From Steinernema hermaphroditum (taxonomy: Eukaryota > Nematoda > Chromadorea > Rhabditida > Steinernematidae): 64,000 nt of DNA. Made by a program: the position numbers and the translations under genes. Location: the NCBI GenBank assembly GCA_030435675.1, contig CM059622.1:8308001-8372000 (forward strand), given 5' to 3'. Shown here piece by piece: positions 1-11,199 of this stretch. Position 1 is the first letter of the stretch, and each line of letters begins with the position of its first letter. The notes beneath the pieces are model-generated. The model saw nothing but the letters and a program-made list of their open reading frames with translations, did not search any database and was not told the DNA's origin.

Positions 1-86
1 AACGGATTTTGAAGTTGGTGCAAATCGGCGCGTGTTCTCCAGTCCTCGACGTGCGGCGTCAGGTGCCTCAGATTCTCTTTACAGGG

Positions 87-1483
87 ATGGGTGACTCTAA
101 GGCTTCCCAATGTCCTCCGGAGTTCGTGTGCTCCGCGGTGCAGCAGCAGAAGCAGGGCCACACGCTGTACGGCTGCGCCTTCAACCAGCTGCTCCCCGAC
201 GACTTCCCGCCGGTCCTCGCCACCGTCGGTGGCACACGGGCAAGTCCTCCACGCGCTTTACTCGAATCTCCCGTTTAGCTCACCGTGTACATGTTCACCG
301 ACGACGACTCGAAGTCCTTCTTCCCGATCATTCAGTACCAGGACCCCTGTGTAAGTACCCTCCCGTGCCTCTGTGTAAGTACCCTCACAAGCCTTCTTCT
401 TTAGAAGGAGGAGAGCCTCTACGCGATCACATGGACGTACAACGCCGTGACGGACCGCCACGCTTGCGTCATCGGCGGAGAGCGCGGAATCATCCGTGTC
501 GTCGACTCTTCCGACGGCCGTGTATGGAAGGTGAGCCTCCGAGGCGTCCTCCGAGATCCGCTCTTTTGTACAGACCCTGATCGGACACGGCGGCGCCGTC
601 AACGACCTCCGCACCTTCAGCAAGGACTCCTCGATTGTCGCCTCGGCGTCGAAAGACCTCACCGTGCGGCTCTGGAACGTCCGCTTCAGCGAGTGCATCG
701 CCATTCTGGGAGGCACCAGCGGACACCGGGACCAAGTCCTCTCCATCGTAGGCGAATGGCCTTCCTAGCGCCGCAAAGCGCGTTTCAGGACTTCGACGAG
801 AGAGGCGAGTACCTCGTCTCCGGCAGCATGGACCATTCGATCATGTTGTGGAACGTCAGCGGCGACACAGACGTCGGGAGAGCGATCGAGCAGTCGCTGG
901 ACCCGGTGAAGCCGCGGCCTCAACCCGTGGAGCTCCACTTCCCCGTGGCGCAGTCGCGCGACCTGCACGCCAACTACGTCGACTGCGTGAGGTTTGTCGG
1001 CGAATTTCTGATTTCGAAGTCGTGTGAACGAAACATCCAACTGTGGAAGTTTGGGGAAGTGCGCGACGGCGCCGCTGGGCGCGGCAACAGCGGCGTCGTC
1101 GAGACCTTCTCTTGCCATATGGTCCTCATGAACATGCCCGACCTGGACACCTGGTTCGCGCGGATGGACGTGGACCTCCACCGGAAGGTGAGCAGGCGCA
1201 GACCTCAGACCGTCTTCTGAATCCCATTTCAGTATCTTCTCTGCGGGACGCAGTCCGGGAGCCTGCGTTTCTGGAAACTGGACGAAGGGCTTCCGACGAG
1301 AACTCAGTAAGTGGCGCTCTCGAGTGCGTTGGTGACAATTCCCCTAGCAACTTCGAGGTTCGTGGGTACGTGAAGAATTCGCAGTCGAAGTTCATGGTCA
1401 GGCAAGCCGTCTTCTCGCACAGAGGGGACGTCGTGGCAGCATGTGGAGCGAACGGATTGGTGGCGAGGTTCGACAGGGTGTGA
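87..1483 (+). CDS. eed: EED, WD40 subunit of Polycomb repressive complex 2
   Basis: Seven exons give about 377 aa: 87-239, 279-350, 405-530, 574-747, 789-1187, 1233-1306, 1348-1483. Recognisable EED blocks run in order: ATVGGTR, ITWTYN, GGERGIIRVV, GHGGAVNDL, SKDLTVRLWN, GGTSGHRDQVLS, SGSMDHSIMLW, HANYVDCVRF, SKSCERNIQLW and a final FSHRGDVVAACG segment. In the family EED binds trimethyl-lysine through an aromatic cage and stimulates the EZH methyltransferase in the nucleus. The cage positions read Tyr (LYGCAF), Tyr (WTYN), Trp and Phe (DTWFA), all aromatic. The long disordered N-terminus of vertebrate EED is absent or lies upstream: the ATG follows an acceptor-like TTTACAG, so an earlier exon outside the window or trans-splicing is possible. 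Intron 1 starts with GC instead of GT. HERC4 begins 194 bp downstream. Confidence 0.93.
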
Positions 1484-1676
1484 CGACGGCGCCGCAACCG
1501 GAGATGATCTCAGTGTGATTTGTGTTCACCCAAACGAGCTTTTTCCTCATAAACGTTTTTCCTTCCGCGTTGTTTGTTTTCTCGAACAGTGTCTCCGGAA
1601 GTTTTGCGATCTTTGCACCTTCGTGGGTGGCCTCTGTCAGTCTGCTCGGACCGTTCGACTTGTCGTCGCTTTTCAG

Positions 1677-4600
1677 ATGAAGAAGACGTTGTACGGGTTT
1701 GGCCTCGGCGTCGACGGTCAGTTCGGAATCCGCCTCAGCGGCGTCGCCGACTCCGGTTGCGTCGTCGCGCCCCAACAGCTCTTTGGAGTGCCGCTGGACG
1801 AGCACGGCGTGAGCGTGAGTTCGGTGGCGTGCGGGGAGAGGCACACCGTATTGCTGAGCGCCGACGGGAAGCTCTGGAGCGTCGGGGCCAACGAATACGG
1901 GCAGCTGGGCCGTTCCGGAGCTGACCATGGCTCCTTTACGATCTACCCGGTGGACATGAATGTCGGCACGAGGATCATTCAAATCGCCGCAGGTCAGAAT
2001 CACTCCGCGGCGGTCTCCGACGATGGGAGGCTCTTCGTATGGGGCAGAAACTCGGAGTTCCAGTGCGCCAGAACGAGCCCCGCCACTCTGAGCAAGCCTA
2101 CGTAAGTGCTGTCGATGCTGTCTCCATCTAACCGCCTTGCTTTCAGGCGAGTCGTCGAGATCACGGAAGCCGTCCAAGTAGCCTGTGGAGCGAACAGTTG
2201 CATGGCGCTGCAGCAGTGTATATCGGTGAACACGATCATTCCTACATCTCGGTTGTTTCAGCTGGAAATGTGTACGTTTGGGGCGCATGTCTCGGAGAAA
2301 CCGTAGCGATACCACGCCTTATCCACACTTTCTCCAAAATCCCCGTCGTTCAAAGTAATCCCTTTATATGCTTTTGACACTACTATTACTCTTTAGTATC
2401 CGCCGGCGACGATCACTTCGTGGCGCTGACCTCAGCCGGATGTGTTTACGCATGGGGCAGGAACGAGTACGGTCAGTGCGGCACTGGCGACACTGGGGGT
2501 GAGAGCGTTTAGAACTACAAGTTCCAATATGATATTTTAGACCATAAGCAGCCGAAGATAATCAAACACTTGAGCTCAATGAAGACCGTGAGCGTCAGTT
2601 GTGGAGGCAACCATACCGTAGCTCTGACGAAGGACGGACGTCTGTTCTCTTTCGGATATAACGTGTTTGGACAACTCGGGACAGGGAGGAAAGAGGAAGT
2701 GCAGGCAGATCCGCAGCTGGTTGCAGAGCTTCTTGGCAGTCACATCACTAAAGTAGCTTGTGGAAGGTGAGCATCCTAGTCTCGGAAAGTTGGACAAGAA
2801 ATCTCTTGCAGGGTGCACACCGTGGCGGTGGTCAACGGACGAATCTTCTCATTCGGACTAAACGCCAATGGACAGCTGGGGACGGGATGCCTTTCGAATG
2901 CTGTAATCACCCCTCAGGTGGTTCGCGAGTTGCAGAAAGTGACGACCATTTTCGCGGGATACGATCAGACCTTTGCCATTGAAGCCCCCGAAGTAGTACG
3001 ATACTTCTATCCTAAGACTTATTGCTACAAGTGTGCTGTTTAGGACCTGATGTCATCGCCTTCTGGCCCACTCGAAACTCCGAAGTTTCTTTCGATGTCG
3101 CGCCTGCGCCAGCTCTTCACCGAGAAGTCGGACAACAAGCTCGATATCATAGCGTATAACTCTATGATTCTGAAGACAACTCTGAATGTCTTTTCAGGGA
3201 GCTGGAGTCGGTGTTCTCATCGACGGCATGCTTCAACGGTTCGTTTGCATACACAGACGATCGCCGGTTTAACTGCTGTCCTACGAACATCGCCATGAAC
3301 CTGGACGATTGCATGTACACATTCAACATGATTGCGAACCATGGCGATGCCGATGGCCTCGGCGAAATAGTAAGCCAGGGAAGAGAACCTATTGGATCTA
3401 ATTGTAAAATTCTTCAGATTGTAAACTGCCTGAAGATGGGAGTGTTCGATAATGGAAATCTCTTTGGTCGGTGTCTTCCATCAGAGAATCCCGAGGTGTG
3501 CAAGTTCCTCATGGCGGTGCCGTGGTTCCACGAGATGGTGCATCCAGAGAAATACTATGAAGACCTCTTCGTTCCATTTGTGAAACTGTTGACGTCTTTT
3601 AAGCGATACGCCCCCGAACTTCTGAGTACGTTCGCCTTCTTGAAGCCGAACGTATTATTCAATATTTCCAGGAAGATGGTGGAGTGGATTGGCAACTCGG
3701 CATTTTAACAAGGTCGTTTTGGTGCTGATGACGGGAGTTGAGTATCAGATCGACCATAACGAAACCGTCGATCAGTTCGACATGATTGTCGCCTTGCGAC
3801 TGCTTAAATATCTGCACAAACTTAATCAGGACCATTCCAAGATTCCCGCAGATCACTTCTACCTAGACTCTCTGATGGGGAAGACTGACGTGCGCAGTGA
3901 CTACTTCATGTGGGCGACCGACGGCAGCTCTGAAATCGATGAAAACGAGGTAGTTTGCCTCTGCCCTGCTTCGAGTTACAAGCGCTGTTTAGCTCCAAAA
4001 GCCGTTCCATTTCGTGGACTACCCCTTCCTCTACAATGCAGAGGCGAAGTCCACGTTGTTGGAAGCGGAGGCGCAGTTCGCGATGTACCAGGCCGCGCAA
4101 AGGCCTTCGACTGCCGTTATCCCCTACCTCGGCATTGCGCAGTTCATCAGACCGACCTTCAACATCGAAGTGCGCAGAAGCAACATCGTAGAAGATACTA
4201 TCAGCATTCTGGAAAATGTATCGCCGCACGATTTCGCGAAGCCCCTCAGAGTGCAGTTTGTGAGCGAAGAAGCTCAAGATGAAGGCGGCGTCCGGAAAGA
4301 GTTCTTCCTGCTTTTGTTCCAGCAGCTCCTTCAACCACACTATGGGATGTTTGTAGAGGATCCGGAATCACACTTTGTTTGGTTCTCCGGGTTAGATCTT
4401 GCCGATCCCGTGAGCTTCAACTTTGTAGGAAGGCTGTGTGCCCTGGCAGTTTACAATGCGATTCTTGTTGACTTTCCATTCCCGTCCGCCCTCTACAAGC
4501 TCCTTCTTGATTATAAGGCAAGTGAATTTCTCCCTTTCTGTTCAGTGACCTCGCGTGTTCAGTTGACTTTAGACGATCTGATGATGCTGCACCCCACAGA

Positions 4601-5386
4601 AGGACGCTCTCTGCAGTCGGTTTCCGACTACGAAGGCAACAATGTAGAAGACGTGTTCGGACTCACGTTCCAGATCTCCATTGACATGCTCGGTGATGCT
4701 GTAGATGTGGAACTGAAACCAGGCGGGAAGGACATTCCAGTGACCAACGAGAACCGAGCCGAATTCATCAGAGTAGGTCGTAGAGTTCCAAATCTCGGGT
4801 ACATGTCTTTCCAGCTCTATATTCAAAGGCGCCTAGAACTTGGCGTCGGGGACATCATAAGCCAGCAGTTGACGGCGTTCAGGAACGGATTCAGGAATGT
4901 CATGCGTTCGAAAATCTTGGACTTCTTTCAGGTTTGTATCCACTTCGAATCACAATCATAACGTGCGGTATTTAGCCTCACGAATTGATGGAACTGATGG
5001 TTGGCAACGAGAACTACGACTGGGATGTGTTCAAGAAGGTTGGAGCGCTTCTTTTCTGTTTGTTTATATTTCTTATTTAGAACACGGACTACAAGGGCGA
5101 ATACCATGCCGGCCACAACGCTATCAAGGCTTTCTGGGACGCCTTCTTCGAATTGGACCTCGAGCAGCGCAAGAAGTTCCTCCTGTTTCTGATGGGATCT
5201 GCTAGGATTCCCGTGGCCGGCATGAAACAGCTTAAAATGGTCATCCAGCCGATTCCCTCGAAGTTGTACCCTGTAGCTCACACGTGCTTCAACCTTCTGG
5301 ATCTCCCGAATATCAGCGACAAGGCGGAAATGAAGAGAAGACTTCTGATGTGCATCGAACACACCCAAGGCTTCACGCTTGTGTAA
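1677..5386 (+). CDS. HERC4-like E3 ubiquitin ligase (RCC1 repeats + HECT)
   Basis: Fifteen exons encode about 1035 aa, close to the roughly 1050 aa of HERC3/4. Exons: 1677-2101, 2147-2217, 2262-2354, 2397-2498, 2541-2766, 2812-2992, 3044-3153, 3198-3369, 3418-3625, 3672-3949, 3993-4521, 4546-4772, 4815-4931, 4976-5038, 5081-5386. Residues 1 to about 370 form RCC1-type blades (SVGANEYGQLG, WGRNEYGQCGTG, SFGYNVFGQLGTG, SFGLNANGQLGTG). The C-terminal third is a HECT domain with SEEAQDEGGVRKEFF, GNENYDW, YKGEY and the catalytic-cysteine block HTCFNLLDLP (about 35 aa from the end). It should transfer ubiquitin in the cytoplasm. The ATG lies directly after TTTTCAG, which suggests a trans-splice or 5'UTR splice site. 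The introns near 4522 (24 bp) and 4773 (42 bp) contain no stop and are multiples of three, so the 24-bp one in particular may instead be coding. NME6 follows 262 bp later. Confidence 0.93.
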
Positions 5387-5648
5387 ATGGAAAGCTTCTC
5401 GCCTGTCGGCAACAACCTGTACGGGTGCAGATATAATACCAATGTGTGACTTGACCTGTTCATAATCTTTTGTGTAAAATACTTTGTTTTCCGAAGAAGG
5501 TCTCTTTGTCCTCTCGGTCCACTTCTCCGCGTTACCGTTTCTCGTTGTTTCCAGGCTTCAGTCGCCCCTCACGCGCTACCGCAGTCCGGAGCCGAGTGTC
5601 CCGAATTTCCAGCTTTTTCAGATTCCTGTTGCAGGGCGAAGTCGCATC

Positions 5649-6253
5649 ATGGCGGCATCACGCACTTTCGGACTTATAAAACCTGACGCCGTGAGCAATC
5701 CTTTCGTTCTTCGGGTGAGTCGAAGCCATTCCGCCGCCTTGATGTGGTTTCAGAGGATCGTGAACTCGCTTTCGGCGAGCAAAGAAATCGAAATCGTCGC
5801 CGCGAAGCGCCTCCGAATCACCCGTGATCAGGCCGTGCGCCTCTACGAAGCTCATAAAGGTTTTTTTGTCGATGATCCCCTGACGCGTTGACGCATCTCC
5901 GAATTCCAGGCAAATTCTTCTTCGACCGCTTGGTTCGTCACGTAACAAGGTGAGAAAAATGGTCATTTTGTGTAATTTCAGTCCACTGCAGTGGACCCTC
6001 GATCGCCTTGTTGATGGAGAGCCGCTGCGCGGACATCGACGCCGTCGCCGCGTGGCGCGCGATGCTCGGATCATCGAAGCTCTTCCGGAACGCCTTCTGC
6101 GAACGCACCCTCCGTACCCAGTTCGCCCTTTCGGAGACACGGAACGTCGGCCACGGCTCCGACGGCCTGAAGGACACCCTGCGGGAGCTGGCCATCTTTG
6201 AGCCGCTGTGCCCCTTTGTCGCCGGAGATCTCTTCGAAGATGAGCAATTGTGA
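5649..6253 (+). CDS. nme6: NME6-like nucleoside diphosphate kinase
   Basis: Four exons (5649-5714, 5754-5859, 5910-5949, 5992-6253) give 157 aa. The start TFGLIKPDAV is the NDK N-terminal strand. Next come FFFDRLV and SGPSIALLM, then the active-site region DTRN-like SETRNVGHGSDG, in which the histidine is the phosphorylated residue of the family. The AWRAMLGS and LFRNAF stretches and the C-terminal extension fit NME6 (group II, often mitochondrial in animals) better than NME1. The last intron most likely ends at CACTGCAG (5991), because the earlier TTTCAG would add Pro-Leu-Gln and shift the frame. An acceptor-like TTGCAG lies 14 bp before the ATG. It is third in a same-strand series after EED and HERC4, consistent with an operon or just dense packing. 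Confidence 0.9.
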
Positions 6254-7580
6254 TGTGGTTGGAACGAGTGAATTTCAATTCGGTCCCGCGGGGCATTCCG
6301 TAGCTTCGCGTTCATCCGCCTGGGGATTTGGGTCAAATCCACGCACGACTCTAACTGGCAATTATGGTGACCGTGCGCAGCGCCGTTTCGACCGAACGGA
6401 GCGTGGAGGGACGATCCCTCACACAACGCGATAAGAGACGTGGCCATCTCCAGGTGGAGAGTGACCAAACGCCCGAAACCTGTTCTGTGGCGACGTCATT
6501 TGAGCCTTTAGCGACGGACCCTCGACGAGAGCTCTTTCTATTCCGCGCGCGGTAATCCTTCGTGCGGGTGAAAGGCGAACGAAATGTTTGTGGTTGGAAT
6601 CCGACTTCGCTTTGTTGTGATTGCTGAGGACCGAGAGCAAACAGCGCGTCGAAATGAATCGAGAGAAGGCCGAAATGGCGTGACTCACCGCCACCAAATG
6701 CCGTCCAATTAGAGGCACTGGGGTACGGTACTCAGCAGGGGGCAGCGAAGTTTGGGAGGGTGAATCGTTTGATCGATCGCCACATAATCGAAAGCGAGGG
6801 CGCTCTCGGCGATCGGCGCGGATTGCTGCTGCGCAAAATGGAAATTCACGACGCAACGGAGTGTAATTGCGAGCGAGAGTGTAATGTCGCCTCCGCCGAC
6901 TACGGTAGGTCCGACGTTCACGTGACGCCCGAAAAATGACGCTAATTGGCGCTCTCCGATGGCACTCGGGGAGAGCTGAGATCGTATCGAGGCGTTCGGA
7001 AGGGGAACGGGTTGCTTCCGTTTGTTTGGACTCAAGAGGAACCTGAATCGCCACCAACGTGTTCATCTCGACCAATTCTGGGCCACCCGGGCCAGGAAGG
7101 AATTACCAGCTACCGTACCCTATTTTCGCCTGCGTCGAAATGTTTGTTTTCCAATCACAGGCTGATTCCTCTCCAGGCGTCGATCGATCGTTATGTGACG
7201 GTCGGTGGTGACGCTGGCGCCTCAGGCGATCGCCGTTAATCGCATTAGGGCGGATCCGCGAATCGAATCGCAAATCGTTTATTTCATCACACTGCGCTAA
7301 ATAATTTATATTTGTAATTTATAAATCTTTGAGTATTTACATCGAAGGGAGGGTGGAAAGAGCGGGGGCTTGGGAGTGTGAAGATCATCGAGTGACAAAG
7401 GCAACGGGAATCGGTCGGAACGGAGATAACCGGTGACAAAAAGGAAGGAATTGCCGGGATCACGGGCGGCGGCGTCCGGGGCGCGCTAGGGACAGGGTAC
7501 GGGGAGCTACGGCGGGATTCTAGGGGAAGCGTCCGAACGCGCGCTATTTACAGAAAATGCGATCTTATTACTCGGGCAAA
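6254..7580. other. Intergenic DNA between NME6 and the grainyhead 3' end
   Basis: No convincing exon was seen. The stretch is GC-rich with scattered homeodomain-type cores (TAATT/ATTA near 6700, 6950, 7100, 7240) and TACGGTA/TACCGTA heptamers near 6725, 6902 and 7113. An AT-rich patch at about 7280-7340, with several AATTTATA-like runs, may carry the poly(A) signals of the minus-strand grainyhead gene. The 218-residue reading frame on the minus strand (6419-7075) shows no family features and is probably noncoding. Confidence 0.5.
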
Positions 7581-10202
7581 TCAGTTAGGGCTGTAGTTGG
7601 CACCGGCGGCCGTGTCGAGCTCCACGAGGAGCACCGAGAAGCGGTCCTCGGCGAGGGGCTCCACCTCGATCTGGAAGGTGTCCTCGTTGCAGTAGTGCTT
7701 GACCATCTCGTCGTCGATCTTCACGGTGACGCCCTTGCGACACCGCTTGTAAAGCGCAGCCACCTTCTCCGCCTCGATGCCGAACTTCGCGGCAACGGCG
7801 CTGAGGAGTCCGCTTACGCTGGGCGGCACCACGTGGAGCGGCTCGAAGACCAGCTCCTCGGAGCGCTTCGCGTAGAGCATCACTGAAGCGCGGCGTGTGA
7901 TCAGGGGTGGCGCGGCGGGAGCACTCACCGCGTTCCGAGAGCCGGGGCCGCTTGGCGACGGGCTCGAGGGCGTCGGCGATGCCGCTGAAGGGGTCGACGA
8001 CGGGGCTGGCGAGGAACTGCTGGTCGAAGGGGCGCTCGGTGCCGTGGAAGAGCGCCGCCGGCCGCTCGAGGTCGCTCATGTGGTAGAACTCGGACTTGTC
8101 ACAGGACTCGTGGAACTCGCCCTCCGTCTTCTTTCGACCTGCAACTGTGGCCGACGGTTACGGTGTCCCCGGGGACTCTCGAAGCGATCTACCTGTCTGC
8201 CGGCGTTTCTCGTCACGGCGGTTTTCGTGAAGCATTTTGCGGTTAGCGCCCTAAAAGCAGCGAAGCGATGAGTTAATCGGCGACGGACGGACGGACGAGA
8301 CAGAGACAGGGACGACGGGTTACGGTACGCAGGGGACGTGTTAGGGACACCACGACAAGCGGCAGCGTTGGAAGCGCTCAGCGACTACGGTTGCTCAGAT
8401 TAGACTACGTGATTACCTTGCTGGTGCTTACGTTTTTGGGCTCTTTTGTCCTCATCGCGCAACTTCCTCTCGGCGCCCTGCGAACGGTCGAGGATTAGGG
8501 GCCAGGGGAGGATGGGGGAGGGAGGGGGATGGTCAGAAGCTCACCTTGTCGCAGAAGACCTTGATCTGACAGTAGCCGCGGTGGAAGGGCACTTTAGCGT
8601 TCTCGTCGTCGAACGTGTCGATCTGGAGGTGCATCGGCCAGCCCTTGACGCCCTTCTGGGGCGAGAAGTCGGTGGAGAGGCACTGCACGGCGACGCTGAG
8701 CTTCATGGGACCCTCGGAGGGGTCCCAGTAGAACTCAATGGCGTTTAGTGCCGTCTCGGAGACCTGACCGATGAGGCCGGAGCTGTTCTTGAGGTCATAG
8801 TCGATGATGCGCTGGCGGCGGTTCTGCTGCTCCTTGTGCCACTTGCACCAAGTCTCCATCTCCTTGTCGTAGGTCTTGTCCTCGCGGAAGGCCAGCAACA
8901 GGCAGCTGCGCACGGTCTTGCTCTGCAGCGGCTTCTGGTGGTCGGGGATGTAGCTGAGCACGACGTTGTAGTACTGGCCCTTGTTCACGTAGGTCATCCG
9001 GTCGTCGTCCCGACGTATCGACGTCGAGATCGGCGCCTCGAGCACATACTGGAAGCCGAGGCGGTTGTGGCTGAAAAGCGCCAAGGTCACCTCGCCCTTC
9101 GCAACATTTGCACGGCAACACGGGCTCTATGGGACGGAAGAGTGCCGGGGTACAGTAGGTGGAGGAGATAACGGAGAGCGGCAGCTCCTCGATGGGCTCC
9201 GCGACGACTGCAGAGCCTCGGAGCGGCCGTGGCCTTATTCCGGTTTTTGCGGGTTTGTTTAAAAAATTGGAAACTCGAATTGCCCCTCGCGAAAACTCGT
9301 TGCGCCCCGCCGCCCCCGCGTGCCGAAGGTGCCTTCCGGCACCGGCGCTCGGGTACGGTAGGCGATGAGTCGGCGCGGCGCAGAGGGAAAAACATGAGGG
9401 GAGCAGCTGGCGCGCCTCGGCTACCGTTTCCGCGGAAGCTGTAAACAGCGCCGCCGCCACCGAACAATAGGCGAAGGAATTCGTAATGCTCTGTTTGGAC
9501 GCACTTTGGAGGAGCCGCCGGGGTACGGTAGCGGGCTAGAACGACTCACATCTTCGCGATGACGACAGGGGAGTCGCGGTGAGAGAGGGTGCGCTCGGGG
9601 CGCTCGATGACGGAGCCGGGCATCTCCTGGGGCCCGGCGGAGCTCTGCGCCAGGTAGAAGCTCTCCTCCTTGGCCGCGGCGACGGCGGCGCCGTTGAGGA
9701 GCGAAAGGTCGGCGCCGATGCCGGAGTCAACCGGGGAGGGCATGTCGACGACGTTGACGACGCCTTTGTAGGCGCCGCGGGCGTCGGCCTCGGAGGGGTA
9801 GGTGGCCCGGGGATAGTACTCCATCTGGCGCGGGGCGCTCCACTCGGCGAAGGTGCCGGGGAGGCCCGTCGTGTTGTAGTAGAGGGCCGTGCTCGGGGCG
9901 TTCTGCGCCGCCGGCATCAGAGTGATCGACTGCGGGGCGGCCAGGTACGAGTCGGCGGCGTAGACGCGGCCGTAGTTCTGCATGGAGTAGTAGTCCAAGG
10001 CTGCGGGCTGCATCTTGCCCAGGTCCTGGAGCGACGTCTCCAGGGGCTCCTGCTTCGGGGAGACGAACTCGTGCCGGGAGCCGGGGGGCGCCGTCTTGAT
10101 CACGGAGGGGGCGTCCAGGGGGAACTGCTGCGTCTGCGCCGTCGAGGGCTGCGTGATAACGCTCTGGGCGTCGCCGAAATTGCCGAACTTCATCGCCGCC
10201 AT
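7581..10202 (-). CDS. grh: Grainyhead transcription factor (CP2 DNA-binding domain)
   Basis: Five exons read from high to low coordinate (10202-9550, 9070-8545, 8477-8432, 8138-7929, 7882-7581) give 578 aa. Residues 1-218 are a low-complexity transactivation-type region. From about 219 the CP2 domain reads GFQYVLEAPIS, MTYVNKGQYY, VQCLSTDFSPQKGVKGWP, LQIDTFDD and HRGYCQIKVFCDKGAERK, matching Drosophila Grainyhead closely. GRKKTEGEFHESCDKSEFY follows. The last exon is the C-terminal ubiquitin-like dimerisation region (YKRCRKGVTVKIDDEM, YCNEDTF). Family members bind AACCGGTT-like sites and control epidermal barrier and wound genes. The first ATG used here is 7 bp inside an exon that starts after GGTGTTTAG, so an upstream exon or trans-splicing is likely and the N-terminus is uncertain. 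The 479-bp intron 9071-9549 is long for this window and may be regulatory. Confidence 0.93.
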
Positions 10203-11199
10203 CGGCACTAAACACCCCGGTCACTGCTCCGTCCCTGGCTCCGAAGGGCCCGCCGTGCTCCGCTCCCGGAGCTGGAGCCGGGCGACGTTGTCGACGTCGA
10301 AGGCGGCACCACGGCGACCCCTCGCGGTCCGAAACAGGCTTACCGTCTTGTCCGGTTGTTGGCGTCGGGCGGTCGCAGGTGGAAAACTCGAAAAACCGGG
10401 CTGAGTTCTGGCTGCTGGCAACAGACTACTAGCGCTGTCGCTGGGAGAACTGGTTCTATCGAAAGGTTTTCAGGGGAGGGTCCGCGGCCGGGGAGGCGCT
10501 TCGGCTCCGGATCCGCTCCGTCCCACTTACGCGCCGCGAGTCGTGCCCGGGCGGGGCGACAGTTCATTAGTCTGTTCGCGACAGTCGGCGAAGGGGGACA
10601 CCACACGCCGCTTCGAGAGGCACAAAGGCGCGCGAACTCCCGACGCGCGACGTTCGGAGTGCACCCCTGCCCGCCGGCGCATCTGGGTCACCGCAGACGC
10701 CTTCCGGGGATCCGCGGGAGAGACCGAAGAAAGCGAATGCGGGAATCGACGGGGGACCGACGGACGCCTGGGGAGCAGAGGAGTCCCTGGAGAATGGAGA
10801 CCGTGGATCGGGGAGAAGGGTGAGCCTGGGAGTTGAGGGGAAGTGCCGAATCGATCTTGAGATCACTGACCCGCAGGTCGACGGAGAACTTCGTGTTTAC
10901 AGATCTCGCGCAAGTCAAATAGCGACTTCGCACTGTTCCTCGGAGGACGCTCAAAGTCCCAAGAAGCGAGTGTTTCTCCTGCAGTGGCCAGGGGTGCCAG
11001 ACAGCCTCCAGGGAAGCGACCAGCTTCTGCTTGGGAAGCGACTTAGTGGTCAAGAAGGTGTTCAGGCCCGAAGAGGTCCACAAAATTTGGGGTTTTTTTT
11101 CGACTTTTTTTTCGACTCGATGACTTTTTTAGTCGAATTGCGATCTCTGTGCCTTGGTCCATCGAAAGCTGAATAAATTGCGCACAAAGTTACCGTTCT
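10203..11199. other. Upstream region of grainyhead
   Basis: GC-rich 5' flank between the first recognised grainyhead exon and the tandem-repeat block. An acceptor-like GTTTAG at the exon edge (about 10210, minus strand) implies a further 5' exon in this region, but I could not identify one. Reading frames here lack family features. From about 11090 the sequence turns T-rich and grades into the repeat. Confidence 0.4.

Noticed and set aside
6419..7075. 218-codon open frame on the minus strand
   Set aside because: GC-rich intergenic composition, no domain, no splice partners; likely chance.
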